Shown: one piece after another, positions 16,395-22,692 of the stretch
Layout of the letters: the number at the start of each line of letters is the position of its first letter
Numbering within the stretch: the first letter of the stretch is position 1
NCBI GenBank assembly: GCA_009780625.1
Contig: WQZR01000007.1
Location: forward strand, 1-22,949
Source: Bacillota bacterium
Lineage (GTDB): Bacteria; Bacillota; Clostridia; Christensenellales; UBA1242
DNA: 22,949 nt
Direction: 5' to 3'
Notes under the pieces: model-generated
Told to the model about the DNA's origin: nothing
Database searches by the model: none
The model's input: only the letters and a program-made list of their open reading frames with translations
Program-made: the position numbers and the translations under genes

Positions 16395-16422
16395 ATTATA
16401 CAGCAAAAATAAAAAATGTCAA
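16395..16422 (-). promoter_or_regulatory. Promoter of tRNA-Ser
   Basis: On the minus strand TTGACA (16417-16422) and TATAAT (16395-16400) are 16 bases apart, giving a consensus promoter about 37 bases upstream of the mature tRNA 5' end. GCTAGC-type symmetry between promoter and tRNA is not interpreted. Confidence 0.85.
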
Positions 16423-16428
16423 AGCCTA

Positions 16429-16457
16429 TTGTTGTTTTTCTTTTCTCGTGTTAAAAT
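16429..16457 (+). promoter_or_regulatory. Promoter of the metalloprotease gene
   Basis: TTGTTG (16429-16434), 17 bases, then TAAAAT (16452-16457) with an upstream TGT that makes an extended -10. The start would be at about 16464, just before the AGAGGT ribosome site. Confidence 0.65.
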
Positions 16458-16476
16458 ACATCATAGAGGTAGAGAG

Positions 16477-17499
16477 ATGTTATTTAGACTAGCAACAGGA
16501 ACATGGGATATTTCAACTAGAGCAGTTAAGGGCGTTGTGCGTGCTCCTGGTGCTTTGTTCCGTGGGATTAAGGGTTCACCTGGTTGGGCGTTTGGAGTTG
16601 TTAAGAACTCGCCTAAGTGGACATGGTCTAAAATTAAGGCTGTGCCAGGTTGGCTTAATAGACAATCGGTGCCTTGGCCAATCAACACAAGTTTGCTTCA
16701 TAAATATAAAGTGGCAAACAGCGGGCTTGGAAGATTTTTTCAAGGCTTGGGAGCAGTTGCAATCTTAGGACCATTTGGTCTTGCATTTGCATTCAGACAT
16801 AAACTTACTGGAAGATTGCCAGACAGCCACCCAAGGTCTTATGCTGCGGCAATGAGAAGAATTAATGAAAGCCGAGAACTTTCTTTAAAAGCTGACATAT
16901 TGGGTCAAGATAAAAAGAAGTGGGAAAACAAGTGCCTGCTTACGCCAAGAGGAAATAAGCCAATTATTGTTGCATACGATAAATCGTTTTCAGCAGACAG
17001 AATTGCAGACATTCAAAGAGGCGTTATGATGTATAACGCAGAGCTTTCAAGAATGGGCAGCAATATTGAACTTGTTGCAGAACCTGCAAAGAGGGGTGGA
17101 GATGGTGGTCGCACGGTTATTCATGTTAAAAACACAACAACTCCAGGTGGGGCAGCAACAAACGCAGGGTTTGCAAAACAAACAAACATTGTTGGAAAAC
17201 AAGCATTTGGCGCAAGGGTTGAACTTAACGGTAGCCTTGCACAACCACAGTTCTTCCACGCAGTTCTTCACGAATTTGGTCACTGCTTTGGAAGAGACCA
17301 CGTTGCAAACAACAATGCAATGATGGGCACACAGGCAACTGGAACTTGCGTTGGCTTCTCAAACGAAGACAGAAGAGATATGTTTGTTCCATATGGTCTT
17401 GCGGGGGAAAGAGATATTGCAGCAGTTGAAAGCAGAACACAGGCTTTCCTAAAATCAATAAGTGCAATTGGAAGAACAGCAGGAGTTTCAACACCATAA
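16477..17499 (+). CDS. Membrane-anchored matrixin-like zinc metalloprotease
   Basis: This is a 341-residue protein. The zinc site is HEFGHCFGRDH at residues 265-275 (His265, His269 and His275 as ligands, Glu266 as base), an exact HExxHxxGxxH metzincin motif. A Met-turn Met (282-283) follows 7-8 residues later, as in matrixins (M10). The catalytic domain starts near residue 160 (KPIIVAYDKSFSADRIADIQRG resembles the first strand and helix of the fold). Before it are a basic N-terminus with four 11-residue repeats (23-66) and a hydrophobic segment at about 86-106. No typical signal peptide or cysteine-switch propeptide is seen, so the side of the membrane holding the protease is not certain. The start at ATG 16477 has the site AGAGGT and an extended -10 promoter; the frame opens 48 bases earlier but that start would precede the promoter's -10. 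The gene is monocistronic between its promoter and the 17501 terminator. The substrate is unknown; neighbouring surface proteins are candidates. Confidence 0.85.
   Translation: MLFRLATGTWDISTRAVKGVVRAPGALFRGIKGSPGWAFGVVKNSPKWTWSKIKAVPGWLNRQSVPWPINTSLLHKYKVANSGLGRFFQGLGAVAILGPFGLAFAFRHKLTGRLPDSHPRSYAAAMRRINESRELSLKADILGQDKKKWENKCLLTPRGNKPIIVAYDKSFSADRIADIQRGVMMYNAELSRMGSNIELVAEPAKRGGDGGRTVIHVKNTTTPGGAATNAGFAKQTNIVGKQAFGARVELNGSLAQPQFFHAVLHEFGHCFGRDHVANNNAMMGTQATGTCVGFSNEDRRDMFVPYGLAGERDIAAVESRTQAFLKSISAIGRTAGVSTP
16543..16674 (+). repeat. Four 11-residue repeats in the metalloprotease N-terminus
   Basis: Successive units APGALFRGIKG, SPGWAFGVVKN, SPKWTWSKIKA and VPGWLNRQSVP share the pattern x-P-G/K-A/W-x-x-x-x-I/V-K-x in exact 33-base register; the fourth is only partly conserved. 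The units are basic and aromatic and lie before the membrane helix. Confidence 0.65.
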
Positions 17500-17500
17500 G

Positions 17501-17525
17501 AAAAAAAGCGTTTAACGCTTTTTTT
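17501..17525. terminator. Bidirectional terminator between convergent genes
   Basis: AAAAAAAGCG (17501-17510), loop TTTAA, and CGCTTTTTTT (17516-17525). It serves the metalloprotease gene (plus) and the 17530 gene (minus). Confidence 0.9.
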
Positions 17526-17529
17526 AATT

Positions 17530-18303
17530 TTATAACGCTGCTTTTTTTGCTGAGTTGAATTTCTTAATCATAGCATCCATATCTTTTGCTGCAAGGTCTT
17601 CAAACTTTTCGCCTGGGTTTTCGTGGTCGTATGCTGATTTTGCTATGGCGAATTGTTTATATGCTGCTTCGAAGTTTACGGTTCCGTTTTGTTTTTTCAT
17701 GTTTGACGCTGGTCTGAATGATTCTTCTTCAAGTTGTGGTTCAACAACTGTAAACACATCGTCGATAAATCTATATTCTCTTTTTTCCAGTTTGTCTATA
17801 TTCTTTTGATAGAATGCCAACATTATTAGCTTCGAGCCAGTTTCTGCTTTCTTTTCGTATTCTGCGTTTGCAGACTTCCAAGCATCAAGCAACTCTGGAA
17901 TTTTCATTTTTGCAGTTTCTAGAAAATCTTCTTCAAGCTGTGCTTTTTCTCTTCTTAGTTCACCTGGACGGTTTAGTTGGCTTTCAAGTTCTGCAATATT
18001 GTTTCGAATATCGCCACTTTTTAGAACGAAGCCTTCTTTAAGTTTTGCTTGAAGTTTGAAAATCTTTACACGTATTTTATCTTTTTCTTCTCTTGGAAGT
18101 TCTGGGTTTAGGGCAATTTGTTCGTCTAGTGTTTTTATTTTTTGTTTATATATAGATAACTCTTCTTTTGAATATGTCGAAAGTGGTTTTTTGTCAGCCA
18201 AAAGATGAGCACTTCTTGCTTTGTCAACGGCTTCTTTGAAAGCGCTCATGCTCTCGCTGAAGGCAAGAAGCAGTTCTGTAAGTTTGTCTATGTTATATCT
18301 CAC
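17530..18303 (-). CDS. Coiled-coil-rich hypothetical protein
   Basis: From GTG 18303 this is a protein of 257 residues. It is highly charged (Lys, Glu, Leu, Ala), with predicted long helices over about residues 15-140 and 150-200, no membrane helix and no known motif, so it is probably a cytosolic helical protein. The C-terminal part (AYKQFAIAKSAYDHENPGEKF...KKAAL) is also helical. Start choice is uncertain. A TATAAT box at 18320-18325 (minus strand) would start transcription near 18313, which excludes the upstream GTG at 18318 on that transcript and favours GTG 18303. An ATG at 18249 is a further option; none has a convincing ribosome site. It is last before the 17501 terminator and is separated from the upstream minus-strand gene by that gene's terminator. 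Confidence 0.7.
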   Translation of the reverse strand: MRYNIDKLTELLLAFSESMSAFKEAVDKARSAHLLADKKPLSTYSKEELSIYKQKIKTLDEQIALNPELPREEKDKIRVKIFKLQAKLKEGFVLKSGDIRNNIAELESQLNRPGELRREKAQLEEDFLETAKMKIPELLDAWKSANAEYEKKAETGSKLIMLAFYQKNIDKLEKREYRFIDDVFTVVEPQLEEESFRPASNMKKQNGTVNFEAAYKQFAIAKSAYDHENPGEKFEDLAAKDMDAMIKKFNSAKKAAL

Positions 18304-18319
18304 AATGCAATATAGCACT

Positions 18320-18325
18320 ATTATA
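18320..18325 (-). promoter_or_regulatory. -10 box for the coiled-coil gene
   Basis: A TATAAT is seen on the minus strand, with a weak -35 region. It implies a 5' leader of about 10 bases before the GTG at 18303. Confidence 0.4.
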
Positions 18326-18347
18326 TGAAAATTTCAAGGGGGTATTT

Positions 18348-18371
18348 AAAAAAGCCGTCTGGCTTTTTTTA
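18348..18371 (-). terminator. Terminator of the zinc-ribbon membrane gene
   Basis: On the minus strand AAAAAAAGCC, loop AGAC, and GGCTTTTTT. The A-rich 5' arm overlaps the TAA stop codon of the gene at 18369. Confidence 0.8.
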
Positions 18372-19022
18372 ACTAAATCTATTCTTTTTCTTTGATTTTA
18401 CTTTTCCGCAGGCTTCGCATTTTGTTTTGTCAGAAGGAACAACCGCATCGCATCTTTCGCAGAAATATGTATATTCTTCTTTTGGTTCTTCTATTTCTTC
18501 CATAATCTCTTCTGCAATTGCGCTTGCTGCTTTGCCAAGTGCTTCTTGCTTAACTTTTTTTTCTATTTTCTCGGTTTTAACTTTTTCTGGTCTTTCTGTT
18601 CTTTCGCGTAGTTGGCGAATGTGAATGATGCTAAGTCCAATGCCAAGAAGGAGGAAGAACACCCAAAACAGAATTGCAGGCAGCCATTCCATGTCTGGAG
18701 GGAGAACCACAGCGGCATATGAGTTTGCTGCTTCTTGCCATCTCCATGGGGAAGGACCAGCAGGCATCTCTGGTCTATAGCCAACAAAAATTCCAGCAAG
18801 ACCGCCAAAAACCCAAATAATAATTGGGGCAATGTCTGGAGTTAGTTTATGTGTTGGTTTGATGCACCATATAAATATACCAATTAGAAGAAAGGCAACA
18901 ATTATACTAATAATCACCATAGGGTATGTTAATCGGACCGCGAGGAAAGCCACCAAAATTCCCATTAGAGCGACGATTATAGCAACACATTTAAAAATGT
19001 TGTTTTTAATCAAATCTATCAT
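18369..19022 (-). CDS. Four-helix membrane protein with C-terminal zinc ribbon
   Basis: Taken from ATG 19022 this is 217 residues. Membrane helices are predicted at about residues 8-30, 33-54, 64-82 and 108-132. A charged linker (Lys/Glu, about 140-185) leads to a C-terminal zinc ribbon, YFCERCDAVV...CEACGKV, whose two CxxC pairs are 14 residues apart and probably bind one zinc ion in the cytosol. The frame is open to 19070, but a perfect TATAAT (19029-19034, minus) lies exactly six bases before the ATG at 19022, which fixes this start and implies a leaderless mRNA; no Shine-Dalgarno site exists for either ATG. The gene diverges from ssrA. Similar membrane-plus-zinc-ribbon proteins are common in Bacillota and mostly uncharacterised. 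Confidence 0.8.
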   Translation of the reverse strand: MIDLIKNNIFKCVAIIVALMGILVAFLAVRLTYPMVIISIIVAFLLIGIFIWCIKPTHKLTPDIAPIIIWVFGGLAGIFVGYRPEMPAGPSPWRWQEAANSYAAVVLPPDMEWLPAILFWVFFLLLGIGLSIIHIRQLRERTERPEKVKTEKIEKKVKQEALGKAASAIAEEIMEEIEEPKEEYTYFCERCDAVVPSDKTKCEACGKVKSKKKNRFS

Positions 19023-19028
19023 GCATTT

Positions 19029-19034
19029 ATTATA
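19029..19034 (-). promoter_or_regulatory. -10 box of the zinc-ribbon gene, leaderless spacing
   Basis: TATAAT on the minus strand is followed by AAATGC and then ATG. The predicted transcription start coincides with the A of the start codon. The -35 region is weak. Confidence 0.6.
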
Positions 19035-19092
19035 CCATCTTTGAAGTCTATAACTAGCCAAAAACATCAAAAAAGCGACAAAAATTATACAT

Positions 19093-19125
19093 TTGCAATT
19101 TGGCTATTTTTGTGTATAATATAAT
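19093..19125 (+). promoter_or_regulatory. ssrA promoter
   Basis: TTGCAA (19093-19098), 16 bases, then TATAAT (19115-19120). A second overlapping TATAAT is at 19120-19125. The first would give a 5' extension of about 5 bases on pre-tmRNA; the second would start at the mature G at 19132 but lacks a well-spaced -35. Confidence 0.75.
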
Positions 19126-19131
19126 ACACAT

Positions 19132-19542
19132 GGGGGCGCACTGGTTTCGACGGCTTGCTGGTGGCTCTTGGGAGTATGCAAAGGGGTATACCTTTTAAAA
19201 AATAGCAAGCATAATAAGTGCAAAAAAACAAAACGTGGTTTCATTTGAAGCTCCAAGCTTTGAAGGCAACCTAGCTTTCGCAGCTTAATAGCCGAAAGCA
19301 TGCACAACGCACCACCTTCCACCGTGGGTGCATAGTGTATAAGAAATGTGGAATATGCCCCTCCTTGAGTTGTCTGTTAGATACGAGGGGTGAGAATTTA
19401 AACAGGATTATTATAATCGTTTGTTTGTTTAAAGATTATGACAATAAGGCGTAAGCGAAAGCGAGTCTAAAACAAAATAAGCATATAGCGCCCAAGAATC
19501 AAGGCATTCCGGACAGGAGTTCGAATCTCCTCGCTTCCACCA
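19132..19542 (+). ncRNA. ssrA: Transfer-messenger RNA (tmRNA)
   Basis: This is a 411-base tmRNA that rescues stalled ribosomes with SmpB. The 5' end GGGGGCGCACTGGTTTCGACGG and the 3' end (T-arm GGAGTTCGAATCTCC, acceptor CGCTTCC, then ACCA) are the paired tRNA-like ends; the acceptor stem contains G-U pairs. Between them lie the tag reading frame (19220-19288) and pseudoknot regions, for example the CCCCTCCTTGAG / CGAGGGGTGAG pairing around 19358-19393. CCA is encoded. The promoter is just upstream, and no terminator separates it from the following gene, so the pre-tmRNA probably continues into the 19547 gene and is cut at the CCA end. Confidence 0.97.
19220..19288 (+). other. tmRNA tag-peptide reading frame
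   Basis: The resume codon is GCA at 19220 (context AATAAGTGCAAAA), followed by 21 more codons, TAA and a backup TAG. The tag starts AKKQNVVSFEAP and ends GNLAFAA. It is 22 residues, longer than many tags, and ends in FAA instead of the common LAA. The hydrophobic Ala-Ala end is the usual protease signal. Confidence 0.85.
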
Positions 19543-19546
19543 AAAT

Positions 19547-20110
19547 ATGAGTATAGTTCATGAAAAAAGTATTATTTTGATAGGACATTTGGCAGCTGGA
19601 AAATCTTCAACTGCTGAGATTTTGTCTCGTGATTTAAATATGCCGCATATATCGGTTGATATTTATTTCGAAAAAATGATGAAGGGCGACTGGGCTCCGC
19701 GCAGTGATGACGAAATGGAGAAGTTTTTTGTTGATTCAATAAAATATATGCTAAAGCAAAAACTTGAAACCAACACACCTTTTGTTATGGATTTTGGTGC
19801 AATTCATAGTTGCATCAAGGACACAGATTTGTTTATAGAGCTGAGAAACGCTCTGTCACCTTTTAAGAATGTTATATTTTTGCGTATTCATGAAGATGAT
19901 GAGGTTGCTTCTGAAATTTCTCTTAAAAGACTTAAAGGCGATAAGCGATATGACAGAAGAATTGTTAAAGATAGAGATAAGTTTATAAAAAGCGGAAACA
20001 ATGCTTTTTTGGCTAAGAAAGTGCTAACCACTCATGACTTAACAAAAGAAGAAGTTGCAAAGAAGGTTAGGGGGCTTTTGTCTACAAATCAGCCTTCTTG
20101 TGATTTATAA
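19547..20110 (+). CDS. P-loop kinase-like protein encoded directly after tmRNA
   Basis: This 187-residue cytosolic protein has Walker A GHLAAGKSS (13-21) right after the first strand. ISVDIYFEKM (36-45) is like the substrate-side DxD/DxxF segment of shikimate kinase and related small kinases, and an Arg-rich lid candidate RLKGDKRYDRR lies near 128-138. It belongs to the P-loop kinase/AAA_18-like fold group; the substrate is unknown, and it lacks enough match to call shikimate or adenylate kinase. The ATG is only four bases after the CCA of tmRNA, and there is no Shine-Dalgarno site; the nearest AGGAG is within the tmRNA T-arm 28 bases upstream. The mRNA probably comes from cleavage of a joint tmRNA-mRNA transcript. 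No terminator follows; the next gene has its own -10 box. Confidence 0.75.
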   Translation: MSIVHEKSIILIGHLAAGKSSTAEILSRDLNMPHISVDIYFEKMMKGDWAPRSDDEMEKFFVDSIKYMLKQKLETNTPFVMDFGAIHSCIKDTDLFIELRNALSPFKNVIFLRIHEDDEVASEISLKRLKGDKRYDRRIVKDRDKFIKSGNNAFLAKKVLTTHDLTKEEVAKKVRGLLSTNQPSCDL

Positions 20111-20125
20111 AATAAAATTATCGGT

Positions 20126-20131
20126 TATAAT
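20126..20131 (+). promoter_or_regulatory. -10 box of the 20138 gene, leaderless spacing
   Basis: TATAAT, six bases (ATTAAT), then ATG. No ribosome site is present; the -35 region (TTTATA) is weak. Confidence 0.55.
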
Positions 20132-20137
20132 ATTAAT

Positions 20138-20503
20138 ATGGAATATAAAGTAAGATATAAAAGCGAAGGCAGAAGAGTAAAAGGCGTTTTGACTTTGGGG
20201 CAAGAGCATATTTCTTTTGTGCCAGAAAAAGAAGGCAAAGAATATGTTGACATTCACTATGCTGAAATCAAAAAGGTGAAAAGATATACAGCACTTGACA
20301 TGGTTCTCTTAATAATCTTTTTTCCGTTGGTTCTTATTGCAATTTTTTCAAAAAGTTCAATTGGAGTTTTTTCGAGAAACAAAGTTGTGGTTGTCACACA
20401 AGATAACAAAAAATATGTGTTTTGGACAAGAGGGTTAAACTTTAGATGGAGTGCATTCAGCATTGTTAGGAGTTTAAGAAAGAATATAAGAAAAACGGCA
20501 TAA
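20138..20503 (+). CDS. GRAM/PH-like domain protein with a membrane-inserted loop
   Basis: This 121-residue protein begins with beta-strands (YKVRYKSEGRRVKGVLTLGQEHISFVP, then VDIHYAEIKKVKRYT) with the spacing of bacterial PH/GRAM-like domains. A hydrophobic stretch at about 52-72 (LDMVLLIIFFPLVLIAIF) is inserted, and more strands follow (KVVVVTQDNKKYVFWTRG) before a final basic helix. It is therefore probably attached to the inner face of the membrane. The fold call is from strand pattern only, and function is unknown. It resembles in general design the YcxB-like protein at 4216. The start is supported by a -10 box exactly six bases upstream, with no ribosome site; the terminator overlaps its stop codon. 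Confidence 0.65.
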   Translation: MEYKVRYKSEGRRVKGVLTLGQEHISFVPEKEGKEYVDIHYAEIKKVKRYTALDMVLLIIFFPLVLIAIFSKSSIGVFSRNKVVVVTQDNKKYVFWTRGLNFRWSAFSIVRSLRKNIRKTA

Positions 20504-20513
20504 GCCGTTTTTT
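20491..20513 (+). terminator. Terminator overlapping the stop of the 20138 gene
   Basis: AAAAACGGC (20491-20499), loop ATAA containing the TAA stop, and GCCGTTTTTT (20504-20513). Confidence 0.9.
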
Positions 20514-20521
20514 GTTTGCTA

Positions 20522-20551
20522 TTGACAAGTGAAGTCGAAATTTGGTAGAAT
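20522..20551 (+). promoter_or_regulatory. Promoter of the 20583-21969 operon
   Basis: TTGACA (20522-20527), 18 bases, then TAGAAT (20546-20551). The site GAGGAGGGTGG follows at about 20567-20577 before the ATG at 20583, so this message has a normal leader of about 25 bases. Confidence 0.8.
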
Positions 20552-20582
20552 TTAGACCTAATATAGAGGAGGGTGGAATTAT

Positions 20583-21098
20583 ATGAGCAAAAAAGATAAC
20601 ACAAGCAAGTTAGAATATTTAGCGGCACAATCAAAAGCGATTTATTCTCTTATGTTGCACGCAAGAGGAACTCTAGGTGGAATGACAGATGAGACTTTAG
20701 ACCCATTTAGACAAATGCGTATCAGGCTTGATATTCACATGAAGGGCAGAAAAGGAATCGAAAGCAACAAATTGCAAACTGTTGACAACGAAATGATTGT
20801 TGAATGTCTTGATGCACAAATTGAAGCAACTGGTGCAATCATTAAACATATTGGTGAAGACAGAGAAAAATTCATTACACCTTTCAAAACAATGCTTGAA
20901 TCACTTGCGACAACAATTAGAGGCAAAAAGGGAGCATCATTTACTGATGACACAATTTCACTTGCAAGCTTAGAATCGCAATCTGAAAGACTAGATGATA
21001 TTATGGTTCACACAAAAGGTGTTCACGGAGATGAAATTGAGCCATTCAGAAAAGCTGCGAGAAAACTGATAAAACACAATATCGAAAGAGAAGCATAA
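20583..21098 (+). CDS. Three-repeat helical protein, unknown function
   Basis: This 171-residue soluble protein consists almost wholly of three diverged repeats of about 45-50 residues. Each repeat runs Leu-x-x-x/Gln-rich helix, then (I/L)-(M/I)-x-H-x-x-G, a short acidic turn, and PF(R/K)xxxxxL. Examples are YLAAQSKAIYSLMLHARG...LDPFRQM, CLDAQIEATGAIIKHIG...ITPFKTM and SLESQSERLDDIMVHTKG...IEPFRKA. The conserved His and the PF(R/K) may mark a binding face or a structural turn. No family is recognised. It has the best ribosome site and promoter of its region and lies 10 bases before the transglutaminase-like gene, with which it probably forms an operon and a functional pair. Confidence 0.8.
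   Translation: MSKKDNTSKLEYLAAQSKAIYSLMLHARGTLGGMTDETLDPFRQMRIRLDIHMKGRKGIESNKLQTVDNEMIVECLDAQIEATGAIIKHIGEDREKFITPFKTMLESLATTIRGKKGASFTDDTISLASLESQSERLDDIMVHTKGVHGDEIEPFRKAARKLIKHNIEREA
20610..21063 (+). repeat. Triple internal repeat in the 20583 protein
   Basis: Repeat 1 runs from about 20610 to 20740, repeat 2 from about 20793 to 20930, and repeat 3 from about 20961 to 21063. The shared signature is Q-x(7-8)-I/L-M/I-x-H-x-x-G, then PF-R/K. The DNA copies are diverged, so this is an old duplication. Confidence 0.6.
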
Positions 21099-21108
21099 TC
21101 AGAACATA

Positions 21109-21969
21109 ATGATGACAGAACAAGCAAAGCAATTTAAAGAATATAACAAAAGACTTTTGCATTGGGTGAAAGAAGGTAAGGTTAAACCTTTTCCAATGCA
21201 AGTTTTTGATGCACTTAGACCATATCATCGTGGTGGGTTGCCACTTTCAATTGCGTTGTTTATTCCAGAACTTTGCACAGGACATTGCTATGACAACGCA
21301 AATAGACTGACTTTGGCATTTGACGACTGTAAACAACTATATGGAGATATTGATGCAATACGCATTATGCACCCAGACCAATCGGCAGACCACTCGTTTG
21401 TTGAAGCTTATGGGCACATTTTTGACACAACATTTGGACTTATGTATACAAAGGAAGCATATTGGGATATCGAGCGTCCAGCGATTAGGCTTGAAAGAAC
21501 AAAAAAAGAATGCCTTGAATTTATTCCACTTCAAGAAGAGATTGCGGGAAACTTTGAAAATGATAAATATATGTTGCCATTGATTCTTCCAAATATTGAA
21601 ATTATGGTTAACCACCCAACAAACTGGTCAACGAAGTATAATCAAAAAATGCTTCTTGAAGAAATTGAGAAGTTGAAGAAAGCAGTGAACTATGACCAAA
21701 TGGTGAAAGAAATGGAAGAGGACATTGCAAACGACACAAACAGACATAACTATAGAGATATTGAACCACGCGAACCTGTTGACCCTTCGAATTTGGTTAG
21801 AATTAAAGATTTAGATTTTGCAAGCCTTATGATGGATTCGGAAATGATTGAAGACATGAAGAAAAGACTTGAAAAAGAAATCAGAACAGAAGAAGCTGAA
21901 ATAAGAAAAGCTGCAAAGGCAAAACTTAAAAAAGTTTCAGACAACCCAACAGCAAATGTTTATGAATAA
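21109..21969 (+). CDS. Transglutaminase-like cysteine-triad protein
   Basis: This is a 286-residue soluble protein. Residues 54-108 contain GHCYDNANRLTLAF (Cys60 at a helix start), ADHSFVEAYG (His95) and IFDTTFG (Asp106). The Cys-His-Asp order and spacing (35 and 11 residues), and the HSFVEAYGHIFDTT pattern, are those of the transglutaminase/peptidase-like superfamily (compare HxWxEV...W..DPT). It may be a cysteine peptidase, transglutaminase or amidase. The C-terminal third (from about 175) is a charged helical tail (EEIEKLKKAV...KKRLEKEIRTEEAEIRKAAKAK). No signal peptide is seen, so it is probably cytosolic. It starts 10 bases after the triple-repeat gene, with no good ribosome site for either ATG 21109 or 21112, which suggests translational coupling. 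It is ended by the 21968 terminator. The activity is inference from the triad only. Confidence 0.65.
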   Translation: MMTEQAKQFKEYNKRLLHWVKEGKVKPFPMQVFDALRPYHRGGLPLSIALFIPELCTGHCYDNANRLTLAFDDCKQLYGDIDAIRIMHPDQSADHSFVEAYGHIFDTTFGLMYTKEAYWDIERPAIRLERTKKECLEFIPLQEEIAGNFENDKYMLPLILPNIEIMVNHPTNWSTKYNQKMLLEEIEKLKKAVNYDQMVKEMEEDIANDTNRHNYRDIEPREPVDPSNLVRIKDLDFASLMMDSEMIEDMKKRLEKEIRTEEAEIRKAAKAKLKKVSDNPTANVYE

Positions 21970-21993
21970 AAAACGCCGACTGGCGTTTTTTTT
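21968..21993. terminator. Bidirectional terminator between convergent genes
   Basis: AAAAAACGCC (21968-21977), loop GACT, and GGCGTTTTTTTT (21982-21993). The left A-run overlaps the stop of the 21109 gene and the right T-run touches the stop of the 21992 gene. It is nearly the same sequence as the 16221 terminator. Confidence 0.9.
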
Positions 21994-22609
21994 ATTGCAG
22001 AATGAAAACGTGGTCTGGGTTTTCTCCCATTATTCCTGTTCGAACATAAATCTTTGCTTTGTCATCAACTCTTGCATGTTCGATACGTCCAAAGCGAAGC
22101 ATTGTCATAGTCATGCTTGTGAAGGTGCTTGCAACAAAGTTGTAGCCTGGCAGATTGACAATTCTGCCACTATTTATATGTGGACCGGCTTCGCTTAAGA
22201 ATGCACCAACAACGGAATTAAGTTTTGCAACTGTTTGTTCGAATGTGTCGCCTTTTTCGTAAGGGTAAATCATAAAGGCTGTTGCGCAAATGGTTGGTGT
22301 GTATAGTGCCACTTCAATAAGTTCGCAGTCATAGAACCTTTTTGCAAGCGATGCTGCGTGCTCTGCACTTCTGGCATATTGATATCCATATGGTCCATAT
22401 ACCTGATATTCACCTCTGACAACCTTAACCCAGATGTTGTCCATAAACCTTTCGCCATTGTTCTTATGAATCTTGAAGGTTGGGTTTAGCCCGTTTTCAC
22501 CAACAGTGTATTCTTTTGCAAACTCGGAGAGTTGCATATTTTCTAGTTCTTTTGCTATTTCCAAAACCATTTCGTCTTTTGATTCTGATACCTTTAACTT
22601 TTTTTCCAT
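21992..22609 (-). CDS. Hypothetical soluble protein
   Basis: This 205-residue protein has an acidic-basic N-terminal helix (1-35), then mixed alpha/beta sequence with an aromatic segment YQVYGPYGYQYARS (about 69-82) and a Met/Thr/Ser run FTSMTMTMLRFG near 163-174. It has no signal, membrane helix or known motif, and no family is recognised. The start is firm: AGGAGGT lies 7 bases before the ATG at 22609, and an extended -10 (TGTTAAAAT, 22629-22637 minus) precedes it. It converges with the transglutaminase-like gene at a shared terminator, and diverges from the membrane-protein gene at 22705. Confidence 0.8.
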   Translation of the reverse strand: MEKKLKVSESKDEMVLEIAKELENMQLSEFAKEYTVGENGLNPTFKIHKNNGERFMDNIWVKVVRGEYQVYGPYGYQYARSAEHAASLAKRFYDCELIEVALYTPTICATAFMIYPYEKGDTFEQTVAKLNSVVGAFLSEAGPHINSGRIVNLPGYNFVASTFTSMTMTMLRFGRIEHARVDDKAKIYVRTGIMGENPDHVFILQ

Positions 22610-22628
22610 AAGAACCTCCTATTAGGTA

Positions 22629-22637
22629 ATTTTAACA
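22629..22637 (-). promoter_or_regulatory. Extended -10 promoter of the 21992 gene
   Basis: TGTTAAAAT on the minus strand lies 19 bases before the ATG. No -35 box with normal spacing is obvious; a TTGACA on this strand (22667-22672) is too far upstream. The site TAGGAGGT follows. Confidence 0.5.
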
Positions 22638-22692
22638 CTAAAATTCTCTTTAACAGAACAAACTATGTCAATTTTCATAAACTGTAGTTTGC

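Noticed and set aside
16543..16674. CRISPR-like or other DNA repeat array
   Set aside because: The 33-base periodicity is in the protein pattern; DNA units are diverged and without spacers. No CRISPR array is seen anywhere in the window.
19104..19322. Minus-strand frame over tmRNA
   Set aside because: It lies in the non-coding RNA gene and has no coding signals.
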